DNA from: a virus
Direction: 5' to 3' (one strand)
Virus record (IMG/VR): IMGVR_UViG_3300010153_000143
Span: 1-21,715 of that record
DNA length: 21,715 nt
The position numbers and the translations under genes were made by a program. Positions 1 through 6,995 of this stretch are shown here, piece after piece. Numbering within the stretch: the stretch's first letter is position 1; each line of letters begins with the position of its first letter. The notes below the pieces were generated by a model, which saw only the letters and a program-made list of their open reading frames with translations, made no database searches and was not told the origin of the DNA.

Positions 1-939
1 ATAAACAACTTCATACAATCCTTCAGTTGCACCGTGCTGTGTGAATATATCTGAAAGCGGTTCTTGATAAACTGCCGGATAAGCTTCTTGTGCATTCATC
101 ACATCATCCACCCATTGCTGGCTATAATCATATGTTGAAACAAGCTGCTGCAATTCCCACTCTGACATCCATACGCGCCTAAACAGTATTGGCGCAGATT
201 GGAGTTCAACTACTTCAGGCGGACAAAAGAACTCATCAAATGGTTTTAATGCAATTACCTGCGGACAGTTTTTAGTTACAACATCTTGCGGTATTTCAGT
301 TTGACCAGTTTCCCTTAGTTCGCGAACCAGCTTCTTAGCGCGGCTTCGTTTTAAACCAAGTTCAGCTTCTAGTATTTCAGCAGCTAAATCATTTTGGTCT
401 GGATCGGCTATCATCGCTGGCAATTGACCAAGCGGAGATTCCTCGCCGGCTTGAGTTGCAATTTCAATCAACCCTTCCATTGTGATTGGAACCATTGTCT
501 TGGTGATTTCGCGCTCCCACTTTACGTGAAGAACACCGAATCCATATTGCTGACCATAGTTAGCTAATAGATTTGCCTCTTGCCTTAAATCACCACGTAG
601 TTTGTTTTCCCTGTAATAGTTCAACAAGCTAGTAACAACTTCAGACTGAGCCGCATCGTTTACTTCAGTTGGTGCTGCACGCAGTATCCCCCGCTGAAAT
701 GCTGTAGTACATATGTCTGCATTTTCCGTGCATACCATGTCCGCAAGCCGAACTCTCGTGTCGCTTGCGCCGTCCCAAGGAAACACTTCATCCGTATCAT
801 TGGTTTGATGTTTCTTGCCGTCCTCATCCTGTCCGGCCCACACAGCAAACCGCACGTCATCCGCACGAGTACGCCTATAAGCTAGATCGTTATATCCGCC
901 GGCACGTGTGTACTCGGCGATTAGTTCATTTACCTCCAT
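1..939 (-). CDS. Phage portal (head-tail connector) protein, 3' end outside window
   Basis: An open frame of 313 codons starts at ATG 939-937 and is still open at position 1, so the C-terminal part is missing. The N-terminal part (residues about 1-95) has the layout of podoviral head-tail connectors: a charged start, DVRFAVWAG, then FPWDGASDTRVRLAD, the aromatic-Gly-Ala-Ser-Asp signature common in these portals. Portals form the dodecameric ring at one capsid vertex through which the terminase pumps DNA. The gene lies just downstream of the large terminase, separated only by a 62-residue HTH protein, the usual packaging-cluster order. The start is supported by a purine-rich AAGGGA/GGAAAG stretch upstream and a 10-base overlap with the preceding stop. 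The T7/P22-like subtype is inference; portal itself is likely. Confidence 0.8.
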   Translation of the reverse strand, partial: MEVNELIAEYTRAGGYNDLAYRRTRADDVRFAVWAGQDEDGKKHQTNDTDEVFPWDGASDTRVRLADMVCTENADICTTAFQRGILRAAPTEVNDAAQSEVVTSLLNYYRENKLRGDLRQEANLLANYGQQYGFGVLHVKWEREITKTMVPITMEGLIEIATQAGEESPLGQLPAMIADPDQNDLAAEILEAELGLKRSRAKKLVRELRETGQTEIPQDVVTKNCPQVIALKPFDEFFCPPEVVELQSAPILFRRVWMSEWELQQLVSTYDYSQQWVDDVMNAQEAYPAVYQEPLSDIFTQHGATEGLYEVVY

Positions 940-1118
940 TCAACTTTCCCTTCCCTTTTAAAATAATCATCAATTGTTTGACGTATAAATTTACGTTTTT
1001 GTTTCAACGGCACTATGAACCGGATTTCGCTATCGTCAGCGAGTGCATCTAGTTCGATTAGTGTTAGTCCGCTGTACTCCATTGCCTGTGCAGTGGTTAA
1101 TAATTTTGGCCAGTGCAT
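930..1118 (-). CDS. Small HTH (excisionase/MerR-like fold) DNA-binding protein between terminase and portal
   Basis: This 62-residue protein has the plan of short helix-turn-helix_17 proteins: LLTTAQAMEYSGLTLIELDAL (helix-turn-helix), then a wing-like EIRFIVPLKQKRKFIRQTID and a basic end. Its ATG shares the A of the terminase stop (TAATG), indicating coupled translation, and its own stop overlaps the portal start by 10 bases. Small DNA-binding proteins inside packaging clusters can assist terminase-DNA recognition or regulate late genes; which applies here is not visible. The recognition helix is weakly conserved, so the DNA-binding assignment is moderate. It resembles the genes at 9092-9274 and 13757-13951 in fold only; I see no close sequence identity. 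Confidence 0.6.
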   Translation of the reverse strand: MHWPKLLTTAQAMEYSGLTLIELDALADDSEIRFIVPLKQKRKFIRQTIDDYFKREGKVEWR

Positions 1119-2734
1119 TAGTAACTTCCTCCTCCTCTACTTTCCATACATCCCTCCTCTACCATTAAATTGTCATCCATAACTAAATATCTGAGGCAGT
1201 CAGCAAAATCCTTACAAGCACCGCGATCTTTATCTATATAGGTCCATTCCTTTAATGCATAGATGAGGTTTGGACAGTTTTTGCTTACATACAGCCTTGG
1301 ATAATTTTCATTATCAATTGGCTGTGTCGGATCGAAATACAAAAGGTCATTTATAAGTGCGACGCCTTCATCGACATGTTTGCCGGACGCAGGATAAAAG
1401 TGCATCGGCTCAAATCCGTACTCATCTAAATGCAACTTATCCAATATGCAGTTGCCGTCTAGTGTCCGATTTGATGCGGCACGTGGATCGATTAGACGCA
1501 GAAATATTTCTTCACCATCTTCAATCTCTTCAATCAACCGCTTGTATTGCCAAATAGCTAAGGCACCACCGCCTGATTTCTGTGCCGGACCTGGCGAACC
1601 ATCTGCTTTGTGTGAAGGCACGGCCCAATCACCCATAGATCGATCTGGCCATTCGCGGTAGATATAAACGCAGTCATCGACTACGCGACCCCATAGAAAG
1701 CACCAATTGCGGCTACCTGCAGGGTCCGCTATCATCAAATTCATTCCTTCATCTGGAATCTTACCGGGTTCAATAATGTGATCATCACCAAATCTCGGAA
1801 ACTGATTACCAGCGGTTGCTGTGGCCCAACCATATGCGCGGACCTTTACTTCACCGTCATGCAATCCATACAACCTCTTCTTTAATTCATTGTAGGGGTT
1901 GTAGGGATTCCACTTTGTATGAAACCAAATTGCATGCGCTCGTGGTCGCCGGCATCGCATCACATATGGCATTTTACCTTCAGGTCCATTCGGAAGATTT
2001 TGACCAGGTAACAACTCCGAATCTTCCCACTCAGTAACTTCGCCAGCACTAATCATATCTTTTACCGTCATCGAATAGCCTTCGATTGGCGTGAAGCTGA
2101 CAATTAACTTTCCGCTACGTGTAATTAAGCGGTATCTCAGTGTTTCTAGTAAATCGAATGGCACCAATTCATCACACCAAATTAGGTCCGCCTCTAACCC
2201 CTCGACCGTCCTTCGGTCTTGGCTATAGTGCATAAAGTGACATTGGCTACCATTTGGTAAAATAAACGCATTCCCAGTAAAACCGTTTTTAACTGAATAA
2301 GATACTGAAGCTACATTGCTTTTAATCTTACGCCTGTATTCGACTGGTAAGTATTTATGTATTACCGGCTGTTGTGTCTGAAGTGATGATTGATGAGTTG
2401 TATGAAAACAAATGACCCGAAGGTCTTTTTTACTCATCAATGTTTTCACGCACATCTTTGCGGCGTATTCAGTTTTTCCACTTCTATTTCCCCCGCTAAT
2501 CAGCAGTTCGTCAGATTCAGCTAGAAGCTTATCAGCTTTGGCCCAATGTTCTGGTTCATATCCAAAACGATACGGATCATTGAACTCGTCATAAATACGT
2601 TTACCACGACGCAGCATTGCATCACGGAACTCTTTCTCGCCTGCCTCCGTCTCACAGGCAACCGCCGCGTCTTCACGTGACGGCAACCTGTAGATCGGAT
2701 GCGGACGATAGATATATGGCTCCAGATCGATCAA
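1118..2734 (-). CDS. terL: Terminase large subunit (packaging ATPase/nuclease)
   Basis: This 538-residue protein is a full-length phage DNA-packaging motor. The ATPase half shows a Walker A loop GGNRSGKT (residues 81-88), a Walker B LIWCDE (184-189) with its catalytic glutamate, and the motif III coupling segment SFTP (213-216). The nuclease half has the RNase H-like acidic residues in LMIADPAG (Asp337), LIDPRA (Asp416) and KDFADCLRYL (Asp512). The enzyme cuts concatemeric DNA and translocates it through the portal encoded next door. The start is TTG at 2734-2732, which overlaps the upstream TGA in a TTGA arrangement typical of coupled translation; MIDLEPYIY follows. The C-terminus is Gly-rich and short. 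Confidence in function is high; the packaging mechanism (cos or headful) cannot be read from this window. Confidence 0.95.
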   Translation of the reverse strand: MIDLEPYIYRPHPIYRLPSREDAAVACETEAGEKEFRDAMLRRGKRIYDEFNDPYRFGYEPEHWAKADKLLAESDELLISGGNRSGKTEYAAKMCVKTLMSKKDLRVICFHTTHQSSLQTQQPVIHKYLPVEYRRKIKSNVASVSYSVKNGFTGNAFILPNGSQCHFMHYSQDRRTVEGLEADLIWCDELVPFDLLETLRYRLITRSGKLIVSFTPIEGYSMTVKDMISAGEVTEWEDSELLPGQNLPNGPEGKMPYVMRCRRPRAHAIWFHTKWNPYNPYNELKKRLYGLHDGEVKVRAYGWATATAGNQFPRFGDDHIIEPGKIPDEGMNLMIADPAGSRNWCFLWGRVVDDCVYIYREWPDRSMGDWAVPSHKADGSPGPAQKSGGGALAIWQYKRLIEEIEDGEEIFLRLIDPRAASNRTLDGNCILDKLHLDEYGFEPMHFYPASGKHVDEGVALINDLLYFDPTQPIDNENYPRLYVSKNCPNLIYALKEWTYIDKDRGACKDFADCLRYLVMDDNLMVEEGCMESRGGGSY

Positions 2735-2928
2735 TCTGTAGTGACGATCGTTGGTTCCTTATCTTCTTCCTCGTTACCAGCTTCGGCTGCTGGTCCTATA
2801 TCAAGCGCAGTTGCTAATACATTAGCTGCATTTTGCACCGCCGCTTGCTGTTGATTAGCCACTTGTAAGGCTAAATTTATCAGCGTATTTAAAGCTGATA
2901 TTGTCTGTTCCTTGTTATCTTCATTCAT
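2731..2928 (-). CDS. Small acidic helical protein upstream of terL, unknown
   Basis: This 65-residue protein is unrecognised. Residues 8-42 are Ala/Gln/Asn/Leu-rich and look like one long helix or a short coiled coil (LINLALQVANQQQAAVQNAA). The tail is acidic (EAGNEEEDKEP). It overlaps the upstream gene by 8 bases and the terL TTG start by 4 bases, so it is translated in the packaging operon. Its size, helical nature and position would suit a packaging accessory or virion-assembly factor, but no motif shows a function. Confidence 0.65.
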   Translation of the reverse strand: MNEDNKEQTISALNTLINLALQVANQQQAAVQNAANVLATALDIGPAAEAGNEEEDKEPTIVTTD

Positions 2929-3145
2929 CTTTATAACGCAGCCTCAACGCATACACGTAGTGCCACAAATCGATTATCTCTTCCTCTAGTTGACTCAGCT
3001 TTACCTTATCAACCAAACATCCTCCGTGTTCAGTCTGACCTGCCATATATTTAGCGTAAGCCAGCGCATTGAACCTTTCCATGCTTTGCCTCGCTATCTC
3101 CTCCGGCGGTAACTCGCACCGATACGGCTGTTCAGTCTCTGTCAT
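2921..3145 (-). CDS. Minimal MazG-like nucleotide pyrophosphohydrolase-family protein
   Basis: This 74-residue protein carries KYMAGQTEHGGCLVDK followed by LEEEIIDLWHYVYALR. The pattern (K-Y-x-x-G-Q-x-E-H-G-G, then E-E-x-x-D) is that of short phage relatives of the all-alpha MazG/dUTPase-like superfamily, where glutamates and an aspartate bind Mg2+ and the nucleotide triphosphate. If active it would hydrolyse an NTP to NMP and pyrophosphate. It is about half the size of a full MazG domain and probably acts as an oligomer, or has lost catalysis. The start ATG at 3145 has a good AAGGGA ribosome site 6 bases upstream and overlaps the preceding gene by 14 bases. Confidence 0.6.
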   Translation of the reverse strand: MTETEQPYRCELPPEEIARQSMERFNALAYAKYMAGQTEHGGCLVDKVKLSQLEEEIIDLWHYVYALRLRYKDE

Positions 3146-3353
3146 TTTTGTCCCTTTTGTTGATTGCCGCTACTGCTGTCTTATGCTGCAAATTCCGCTT
3201 TTCCTGTGCCATCCAGTTGCCAGTTGCCTGTCCTCGCTTGGCCAACCATTCGTCAGCCTTGCGGTTGAACTCCTTACATTGCGCCATCGAAATGTCATCT
3301 GCTGAACTGCCAGGCGCAGTCACATATAATATCTGTCCGTTTAGTCTTCTCAT
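3132..3353 (-). CDS. Small hypothetical protein, 73 aa
   Basis: I do not recognise this protein. I place the start at the ATG at 3353-3351 (MRRLNGQILYVTAPG), one base after the stop of the upstream gene. The longest reading starts at 3410 and would add 19 residues while overlapping the upstream gene by 56 bases; it is possible but less economical. The sequence is hydrophilic and basic towards the end (EKRNLQHKTAVAAINKRDKND) with a central helical stretch (MAQCKEFNRKADEWLAKRG). It sits between two packaging-cluster genes and overlaps the MazG-like gene by 14 bases. Confidence 0.6.
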   Translation of the reverse strand: MRRLNGQILYVTAPGSSADDISMAQCKEFNRKADEWLAKRGQATGNWMAQEKRNLQHKTAVAAINKRDKNDRD

Positions 3354-3354
3354 T

Positions 3355-3798
3355 TTACCAAATACCCGGGTAACGAGGTGATCGACCCATTTGCCGATAT
3401 TGATCGCCATCCCTTTGAAATTTAATCCGCATGAACTTGCCTTGCCGGTCAGGTCGCCATTTTAAGGCGTTTTGGACCCGAACGCGGTAAGTCCCACCAT
3501 TGTCGCCTTTGACCTCAACCATCTTTGAATTGCGCCAATCCCAGCGGGTCACACAACCTGTCATCACAAGTGGGACAACTGTGGTCTCTTCGATCTTGAA
3601 ATGTTGCCGCATCTTGATTAACCCGGCCGGCGTTAGGATTACCTCCCTCTCCAGACGCCAGTGTTCCGGATTAACCAAGTGCTTGTCTCTGAACCTTTTC
3701 AGGACTTTACGCGACAACCCCCATTCACCCACTAACAGCTTTTCCAAGTACTCCCCTGGCCTCATCTTCTTCACACTATAAATAGTTGGAACGATCAC
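3355..3798 (-). CDS. Hypothetical protein, first gene after the control gap; possible DNA-binding N-terminus
   Basis: This 147-residue protein is unrecognised. The N-terminal half (residues 12-65) is helical and basic, with LVGEWGLSRKVLKRFRDKHLV leading into VILTPAGLIKMRQHF, which could form a winged DNA-binding unit. The second half (75-145) is beta-rich and very basic (CVTRWDWRNSKMVEVKGDNG, then KFMRIKFQRDGDQYRQMG). The start is GTG at 3798, chosen because GGAGGG lies exactly 7 bases upstream, one of the best ribosome sites in the window. It is the first gene of the packaging cluster after a 294-base gap, so a regulatory or packaging-recognition role is conceivable, but this is inferred from position only. 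Confidence 0.7.
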   Translation of the reverse strand: MIVPTIYSVKKMRPGEYLEKLLVGEWGLSRKVLKRFRDKHLVNPEHWRLEREVILTPAGLIKMRQHFKIEETTVVPLVMTGCVTRWDWRNSKMVEVKGDNGGTYRVRVQNALKWRPDRQGKFMRIKFQRDGDQYRQMGRSPRYPGIW

Positions 3799-3907
3799 CC
3801 TGATTCCCTCCAGTAATCGATCAGCAGGAAAACCAAGAAAACCTGCTAACCTGAGTGACCGTTCCAGTCTTTTTCAAAAAATTTTTCATATGCTACTACC
3901 CATATAG

Positions 3908-3950
3908 AGAGCCTGGCCTATACCCGAAGGTCTACCCCCTCCCCGGCTCT
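3908..3950 (-). other. Predicted RNA stem-loop in the control gap
   Basis: Outer arms AGAGCC and GGCTCT pair perfectly over 6 bp. Inside, on the minus strand, ACC and GGT pair around a UUCG tetraloop. There is no uridine tract after it, so it is not a standard intrinsic terminator; a structured leader or processing site is equally possible. Confidence 0.35.
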
Positions 3951-4032
3951 GGTTGATGTTTGTGGTTAGGTTCAACTTTGATAATCTGCAACTGTTTTAT
4001 TCTGTTTTAATTGATTGGTTAGTAGACAAAAT

Positions 4033-4044
4033 AGTATACAAATT
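4033..4044 (-). repeat. Sixth copy of the attP-region 12-mer, in reverse orientation
   Basis: The plus strand reads AGTATACAAATT, the exact reverse complement of the AATTTGTATACT units clustered at 14001-14374. It is about 10 kb from those copies in this linear view and lies in the non-coding gap before the packaging genes. Confidence 0.6.
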
Positions 4045-4092
4045 TTTACACCCTTTATTACCAGTAAGTTAAACCTCACAACCTATGGCTAC

Positions 4093-4557
4093 CTAATCCA
4101 CCGTTGTTATATTGGCCCTTGGTAACCTGTCTAATACGTCCTCAATCTTGTCATCTTTCACCGACACATGCTTAACTACAGTGGCTGGCATTTCGTTCAT
4201 TAATAGGAGACTTTTTTCTGTGCATATTCCTGCGATAACCGATGCCTGAGCCGCACTGACTTCATCCTTCTCAAGCTTCTCAATCATTCTATCTGTGGCC
4301 ATCTCAGCAACCATACCCATCTTAGTAGCCAAGCGTCGCTTAGCCTCTGGGATGGACTCAAAGTGACGGTGCCTCAATACAGACACAGTCGACGGTGCCA
4401 CTCCGTAAGTCTCGGCCAGGTCGGCAACTGTCCTGCCTGCTATTAAGCCTGCAGCGATGCCTTGGTAAGCCTCTGGGTCTATCTTGCACCCAATACCCTT
4501 GGCGGGTTGTTCAACGACGTTTGCGGCGCTTTCTTCGCTTTGCTTCAAATCTTCCAT
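4093..4557 (-). CDS. HTH protein, candidate terminase small subunit
   Basis: This is a 154-residue protein. Residues 41-65 form a clear helix-turn-helix (AGRTVADLAETYGVAPSTVS, then VLRHRH). A long helical region follows (about 70-130: KMGMVAEMATDRMIEKLEK, AAQASVIAGICTEKSLLLMNE) of the kind that oligomerises in small terminase subunits; the A-x-x-A-G-I-x-x-(D/E)-K-x-x-L-L pattern is common in phage HTH proteins encoded just upstream of terL. Small terminases bind the packaging site and hand DNA to TerL. The start ATG at 4557 overlaps the previous gene by 47 bases and has only a weak AGAAG upstream. Five genes and the control gap separate it from terL, looser than usual, so a transcriptional regulator is the main alternative. 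Confidence 0.6.
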   Translation of the reverse strand: MEDLKQSEESAANVVEQPAKGIGCKIDPEAYQGIAAGLIAGRTVADLAETYGVAPSTVSVLRHRHFESIPEAKRRLATKMGMVAEMATDRMIEKLEKDEVSAAQASVIAGICTEKSLLLMNEMPATVVKHVSVKDDKIEDVLDRLPRANITTVD

Positions 4558-4741
4558 GATAATCTTCTATTAACCTTCTAGCTTTCTCAGCTTCGGATTC
4601 AGTTTCGTATGAATCCTTAATTACTGGCATTGGTTCTCCCCTTTCTAACCTTGGTCCGATTGGATGTTCGCCGGCTACCGAACGACATTTCACTTGGTAA
4701 CAATTCTGGCTTATCTCTTTGACCACAAATCTGCATGTCAC
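4511..4741 (-). CDS. Small basic-tailed protein, 76 aa, GTG start
   Basis: This protein is unrecognised. I start it at GTG 4741-4739, which overlaps the stop of the membrane-protein gene in a GTGA arrangement; the longer frame upstream is merely the shadow of that gene. Residues 1-30 look like a small beta unit (TCRFVVKEISQNCYQVKCRS), residues 45-66 a charged helix (YETESEAEKARRLIEDYHG), and the end is strongly basic (EAKRRKRRKRR). The last 47 bases also encode the start of the next protein in another frame, and the poly-basic tail comes entirely from this shared stretch. A nucleic-acid-binding role is plausible but unproven. Confidence 0.6.
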   Translation of the reverse strand: MTCRFVVKEISQNCYQVKCRSVAGEHPIGPRLERGEPMPVIKDSYETESEAEKARRLIEDYHGRFEAKRRKRRKRR

Positions 4742-4905
4742 TCGTCTCCTAAATTGAACATTGACCAGATAAACCAATGCACCATTGCTACTGCCAAAGT
4801 TGCAAAGAACAACAAAGGCATGCCGGATAGAAATGTTGCTATGATGAACAACATATACCACTCGTGTAATTCCAACCTGTTTTCGCCTCTATCGTTTAGC
4901 TTCAT
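4738..4905 (-). CDS. 55-aa predicted membrane protein
   Basis: This short gene reads MKLNDRGENRLELHEWYM and then a long hydrophobic stretch (residues 17-50) with a Gly-Met-Pro kink near residue 29, giving either two short transmembrane helices in a hairpin or one long one, ending NLGDE. The charged N-terminus with a tight turn would leave both ends on one side if it is a hairpin. Its ATG overlaps the DnaB stop (ATGA) and its TGA overlaps the next start (GTGA), so both ends fit coupled translation; this is the main evidence that it is real. Small holin-like or host-membrane-acting early proteins look like this, but function is unknown. Confidence 0.7.
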   Translation of the reverse strand: MKLNDRGENRLELHEWYMLFIIATFLSGMPLLFFATLAVAMVHWFIWSMFNLGDE

Positions 4906-6275
4906 TTCGGTTTGCTTAATGACTTAGCGAACTTCGGCTTAGTCTTCTTCATTACAATATCCTCAGCTAACGCGATTAGATCAGGATGCTTATTACAGGA
5001 TTCAAACTTGGCTACATCACGGTTGAACACGATGTCGAACTTGGCTTGGCAACCTGCGCGGTTCTTGGCCACTCCTATTTGGCAAAGCTTGCGGCCTTCG
5101 ATCTTCATTGCTTCATCTTCGCAATAAATCATCATCACAACATCAGAGTCGGATTCGATTGATCCAGACTCACGCAAGTCTGCCAGGCGTGGCGCACGAT
5201 TTTCATTTTCCACGGCACGATTAAGTTGTGCTAATGCGATTACAGGGACGTCCAACTCTAAAGCCATACGCTTTAAGCCACGGCTAATCTCGCCAACATC
5301 CTGTACTCGGTTACCGCCACGACCGTTTGGCTTAACAAGCTGCAGGTAATCAACAACGACTGCCTTAATGCCTCTGTTCTTCACCATCCTCCTAGCCTCG
5401 GCTCTTATTTGGCTGATAGTAATGTCAGTCCTTGAATTGATAATAAGCGGCGCCGCATTTAGCGTTGGAATTGCATCTGCGGCTTGCTTAATCACTTGTA
5501 TACGTTGCTGTTCGTCATACTCGTGATTGATAAACGACTGCATGTTCACTCCTATGTATGAACTAAGCATTCTGGTGTTCAACTCGTCCTCTGACATCTC
5601 TAAAGAAAAGAAGGCGACAGGCACTTTCTCAGTCATTACGAGGTATTCTGAGATATTCATTGCAAGCGTCGTCTTACCGACAGATGTTCGCGCTGCTATC
5701 GTGATAAGCTGTCCACCACGCAAACCGCAAAGCACTTTGTCCATCTCATCGTAACCAGTGCGAAGCCCCATAATGCCGCGACCGTTGTGCGCTTCTATCA
5801 ACATGTCTTGAACCCTCGTGAACGATTCAACGCGAGTGTTAGCGTCGGTATCGTGCTTTAGCTTTCGCAGGTCAAAGAGTCGCGTTTCAACTTCATCAAT
5901 AAATTTGTCTAATTCTTCTTTAGCCACTCGCTGCTGAACATCGGAAGCTAGATTATAATATTCACGGCGGCGCTTCTGTTCACGCAGAGGCTTTATCCAA
6001 TAAGGTAAATTAGACCCAGTCGGTGCCGCATCAACTGCTTTAGTAATATCGCCAGGCGACAAGTCAGCAATTGAACGAGTTGCCATCACTACATCAGTTT
6101 CATCGAAATCACCTTTCTCTGATAGCTGACCCATCAATAACCAAATCGCCTTATTGTTTAGTTCGTTAAACCAAGACTCATCAACGCCGGCTGCTATTGC
6201 GTCGCTATATGCACCTAGAACACAACAGCCAAGCAGACCCTCTTCTGCCATTGCATCGAATGGAATTAGTGACAC
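4902..6275 (-). CDS. dnaB: Replicative DNA helicase, DnaB family
   Basis: This 457-residue protein is a normal-length hexameric 5'-3' helicase. The N-terminal domain begins PFDAMAEEGLLGCCVLG, the usual EAE-x-x-LG start of DnaB. The RecA-like domain has Walker A ARTSVGKTT (about 195-203), FSLEMS (223-228), Walker B VVVDYLQL (306-313), the AQLNR motif (349-353, Gln350) and RESGSIESDSD (368-378), a variant of the family's GSIEQDAD. It unwinds the phage fork and would be loaded by the initiator encoded just upstream. The start is GTG at 6275 with a perfect AGGAGG 9 bases upstream and a 10-base overlap with the upstream stop. The C-terminal tail is Lys-rich. Confidence 0.95.
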   Translation of the reverse strand: MSLIPFDAMAEEGLLGCCVLGAYSDAIAAGVDESWFNELNNKAIWLLMGQLSEKGDFDETDVVMATRSIADLSPGDITKAVDAAPTGSNLPYWIKPLREQKRRREYYNLASDVQQRVAKEELDKFIDEVETRLFDLRKLKHDTDANTRVESFTRVQDMLIEAHNGRGIMGLRTGYDEMDKVLCGLRGGQLITIAARTSVGKTTLAMNISEYLVMTEKVPVAFFSLEMSEDELNTRMLSSYIGVNMQSFINHEYDEQQRIQVIKQAADAIPTLNAAPLIINSRTDITISQIRAEARRMVKNRGIKAVVVDYLQLVKPNGRGGNRVQDVGEISRGLKRMALELDVPVIALAQLNRAVENENRAPRLADLRESGSIESDSDVVMMIYCEDEAMKIEGRKLCQIGVAKNRAGCQAKFDIVFNRDVAKFESCNKHPDLIALAEDIVMKKTKPKFAKSLSKPK

Positions 6276-6988
6276 TTCAGCACGCCTCCTATTTGTCTCG
6301 GCTCAGCATTATCTGTTGGTAAAATGCCATTAGGCCCAACCCACTCTTTGGGATCATCGTTATACCGTTCACCGTTAAACCAAGTAGCCGGATGCGGAGT
6401 ATATTTGCGATCCTCGTTCGACTTAGACCTTTCACATTGCGCGTACAACTCAGTCATACGGATTAAATCGCCGGCATCGGTCTTCTTCAGTGCTTTGTCG
6501 ATTGCCTTTATTGCATTCGCCTTACCAACCTTTCTTGGATAGGCGGCGTAAATTTCCTCGGCCGATGGACCAGTTTCTTTATTGCCTTTATTATTGCCTT
6601 CTTTGTTCCTGTCTGGCTTGCGTCTTTCTTGTGTCCCAGCTTGCGTCCCAGCTAGTGTCGAAGGATTCTGATACTGCTTCCAATTAACAAAGGTAATAAG
6701 CGTGTGCTTGTTGCCTCTTTGCGTCTGAATCATTTGGTCTGCTTCTAAATCATTCCAAATTGATATGACCTTGTCTTTCTGAACTCCGGCTCGTTCACCA
6801 AGAACGCGAGCGCCAGTAACAAACTGGCCGGGTTTCAGCTTCTTCCTACTACCATTGTAATGCGCGTCCCATTCTGAATGAGAGGCCATCAACAACATAT
6901 GAACAACGACCGACATCCATTTCGGATCGCTTGACCTCGCGTTATCTTTGAGGCTTCTGTGTAACAATATATATCCCTGAGTGTGCAT
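6266..6988 (-). CDS. Phage replisome organiser / helicase-loader-type initiator
   Basis: This 240-residue protein opens with GYILLHRSLKDNARSSDPKW and a winged-helix region (about 50-108: LKPGQFVTGARVLGERAGVQ, then KVISIWNDLEADQMIQTQRG and TFVNWKQYQ), the classic N-terminal domain of phage replication initiators. A hydrophilic linker rich in Gly, Asn, Lys and Glu follows, with an AGTQAGTQ repeat. The C-terminal part (about 143-215) has EEIYAAYPRKVGKANAIKAI and HPATWFNGERY, a DnaD/loader-like segment common in such proteins. It likely binds the origin and recruits the helicase encoded immediately downstream. The start ATG at 6988 has only a weak AAG upstream. No iteron array is obvious within the gene itself. 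Confidence 0.8.
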   Translation of the reverse strand: MHTQGYILLHRSLKDNARSSDPKWMSVVVHMLLMASHSEWDAHYNGSRKKLKPGQFVTGARVLGERAGVQKDKVISIWNDLEADQMIQTQRGNKHTLITFVNWKQYQNPSTLAGTQAGTQERRKPDRNKEGNNKGNKETGPSAEEIYAAYPRKVGKANAIKAIDKALKKTDAGDLIRMTELYAQCERSKSNEDRKYTPHPATWFNGERYNDDPKEWVGPNGILPTDNAEPRQIGGVLKCH

Positions 6989-6995
6989 AAAAAAT

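Larger units (their letters stand above)
3799..4092. promoter_or_regulatory. Non-coding control gap before the packaging/late genes
   Basis: This is the only gap of any size in the minus-strand operon; I find no credible ORF in it. It holds the GGAGGG ribosome site for the next gene (3806-3811), an inverted repeat AGCAGG/CCTGCT (3823-3828 with 3842-3847), a larger stem AGAGCC/GGCTCT (3908-3913 with 3945-3950) enclosing an ACC-TTCG-GGT mini-hairpin, and one reverse copy of the 12-mer seen in the attP region (4033-4044). No convincing -35/-10 pair stands out on the minus strand. Termination of early transcripts and/or initiation of late ones here is inferred from position. Confidence 0.5.

Noticed and set aside
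660-1052. Short ORFs at 660-866 (minus) and 765-1052 (plus)
   Set aside because: Both lie mostly over the portal frame, which shows the recognisable connector signature; their sequences have no sensible domain.
4738-4741. Toxin-antitoxin pair formed by the 55- and 76-residue genes
   Set aside because: The overlap and sizes are suggestive, but no known toxin or antitoxin motif is visible and other genes in the operon overlap in the same way.
4742-4861. Upstream extension of the 76-residue protein to a start at 4861
   Set aside because: This part overlaps the membrane-protein gene in another frame; the GTGA overlap gives a better start.
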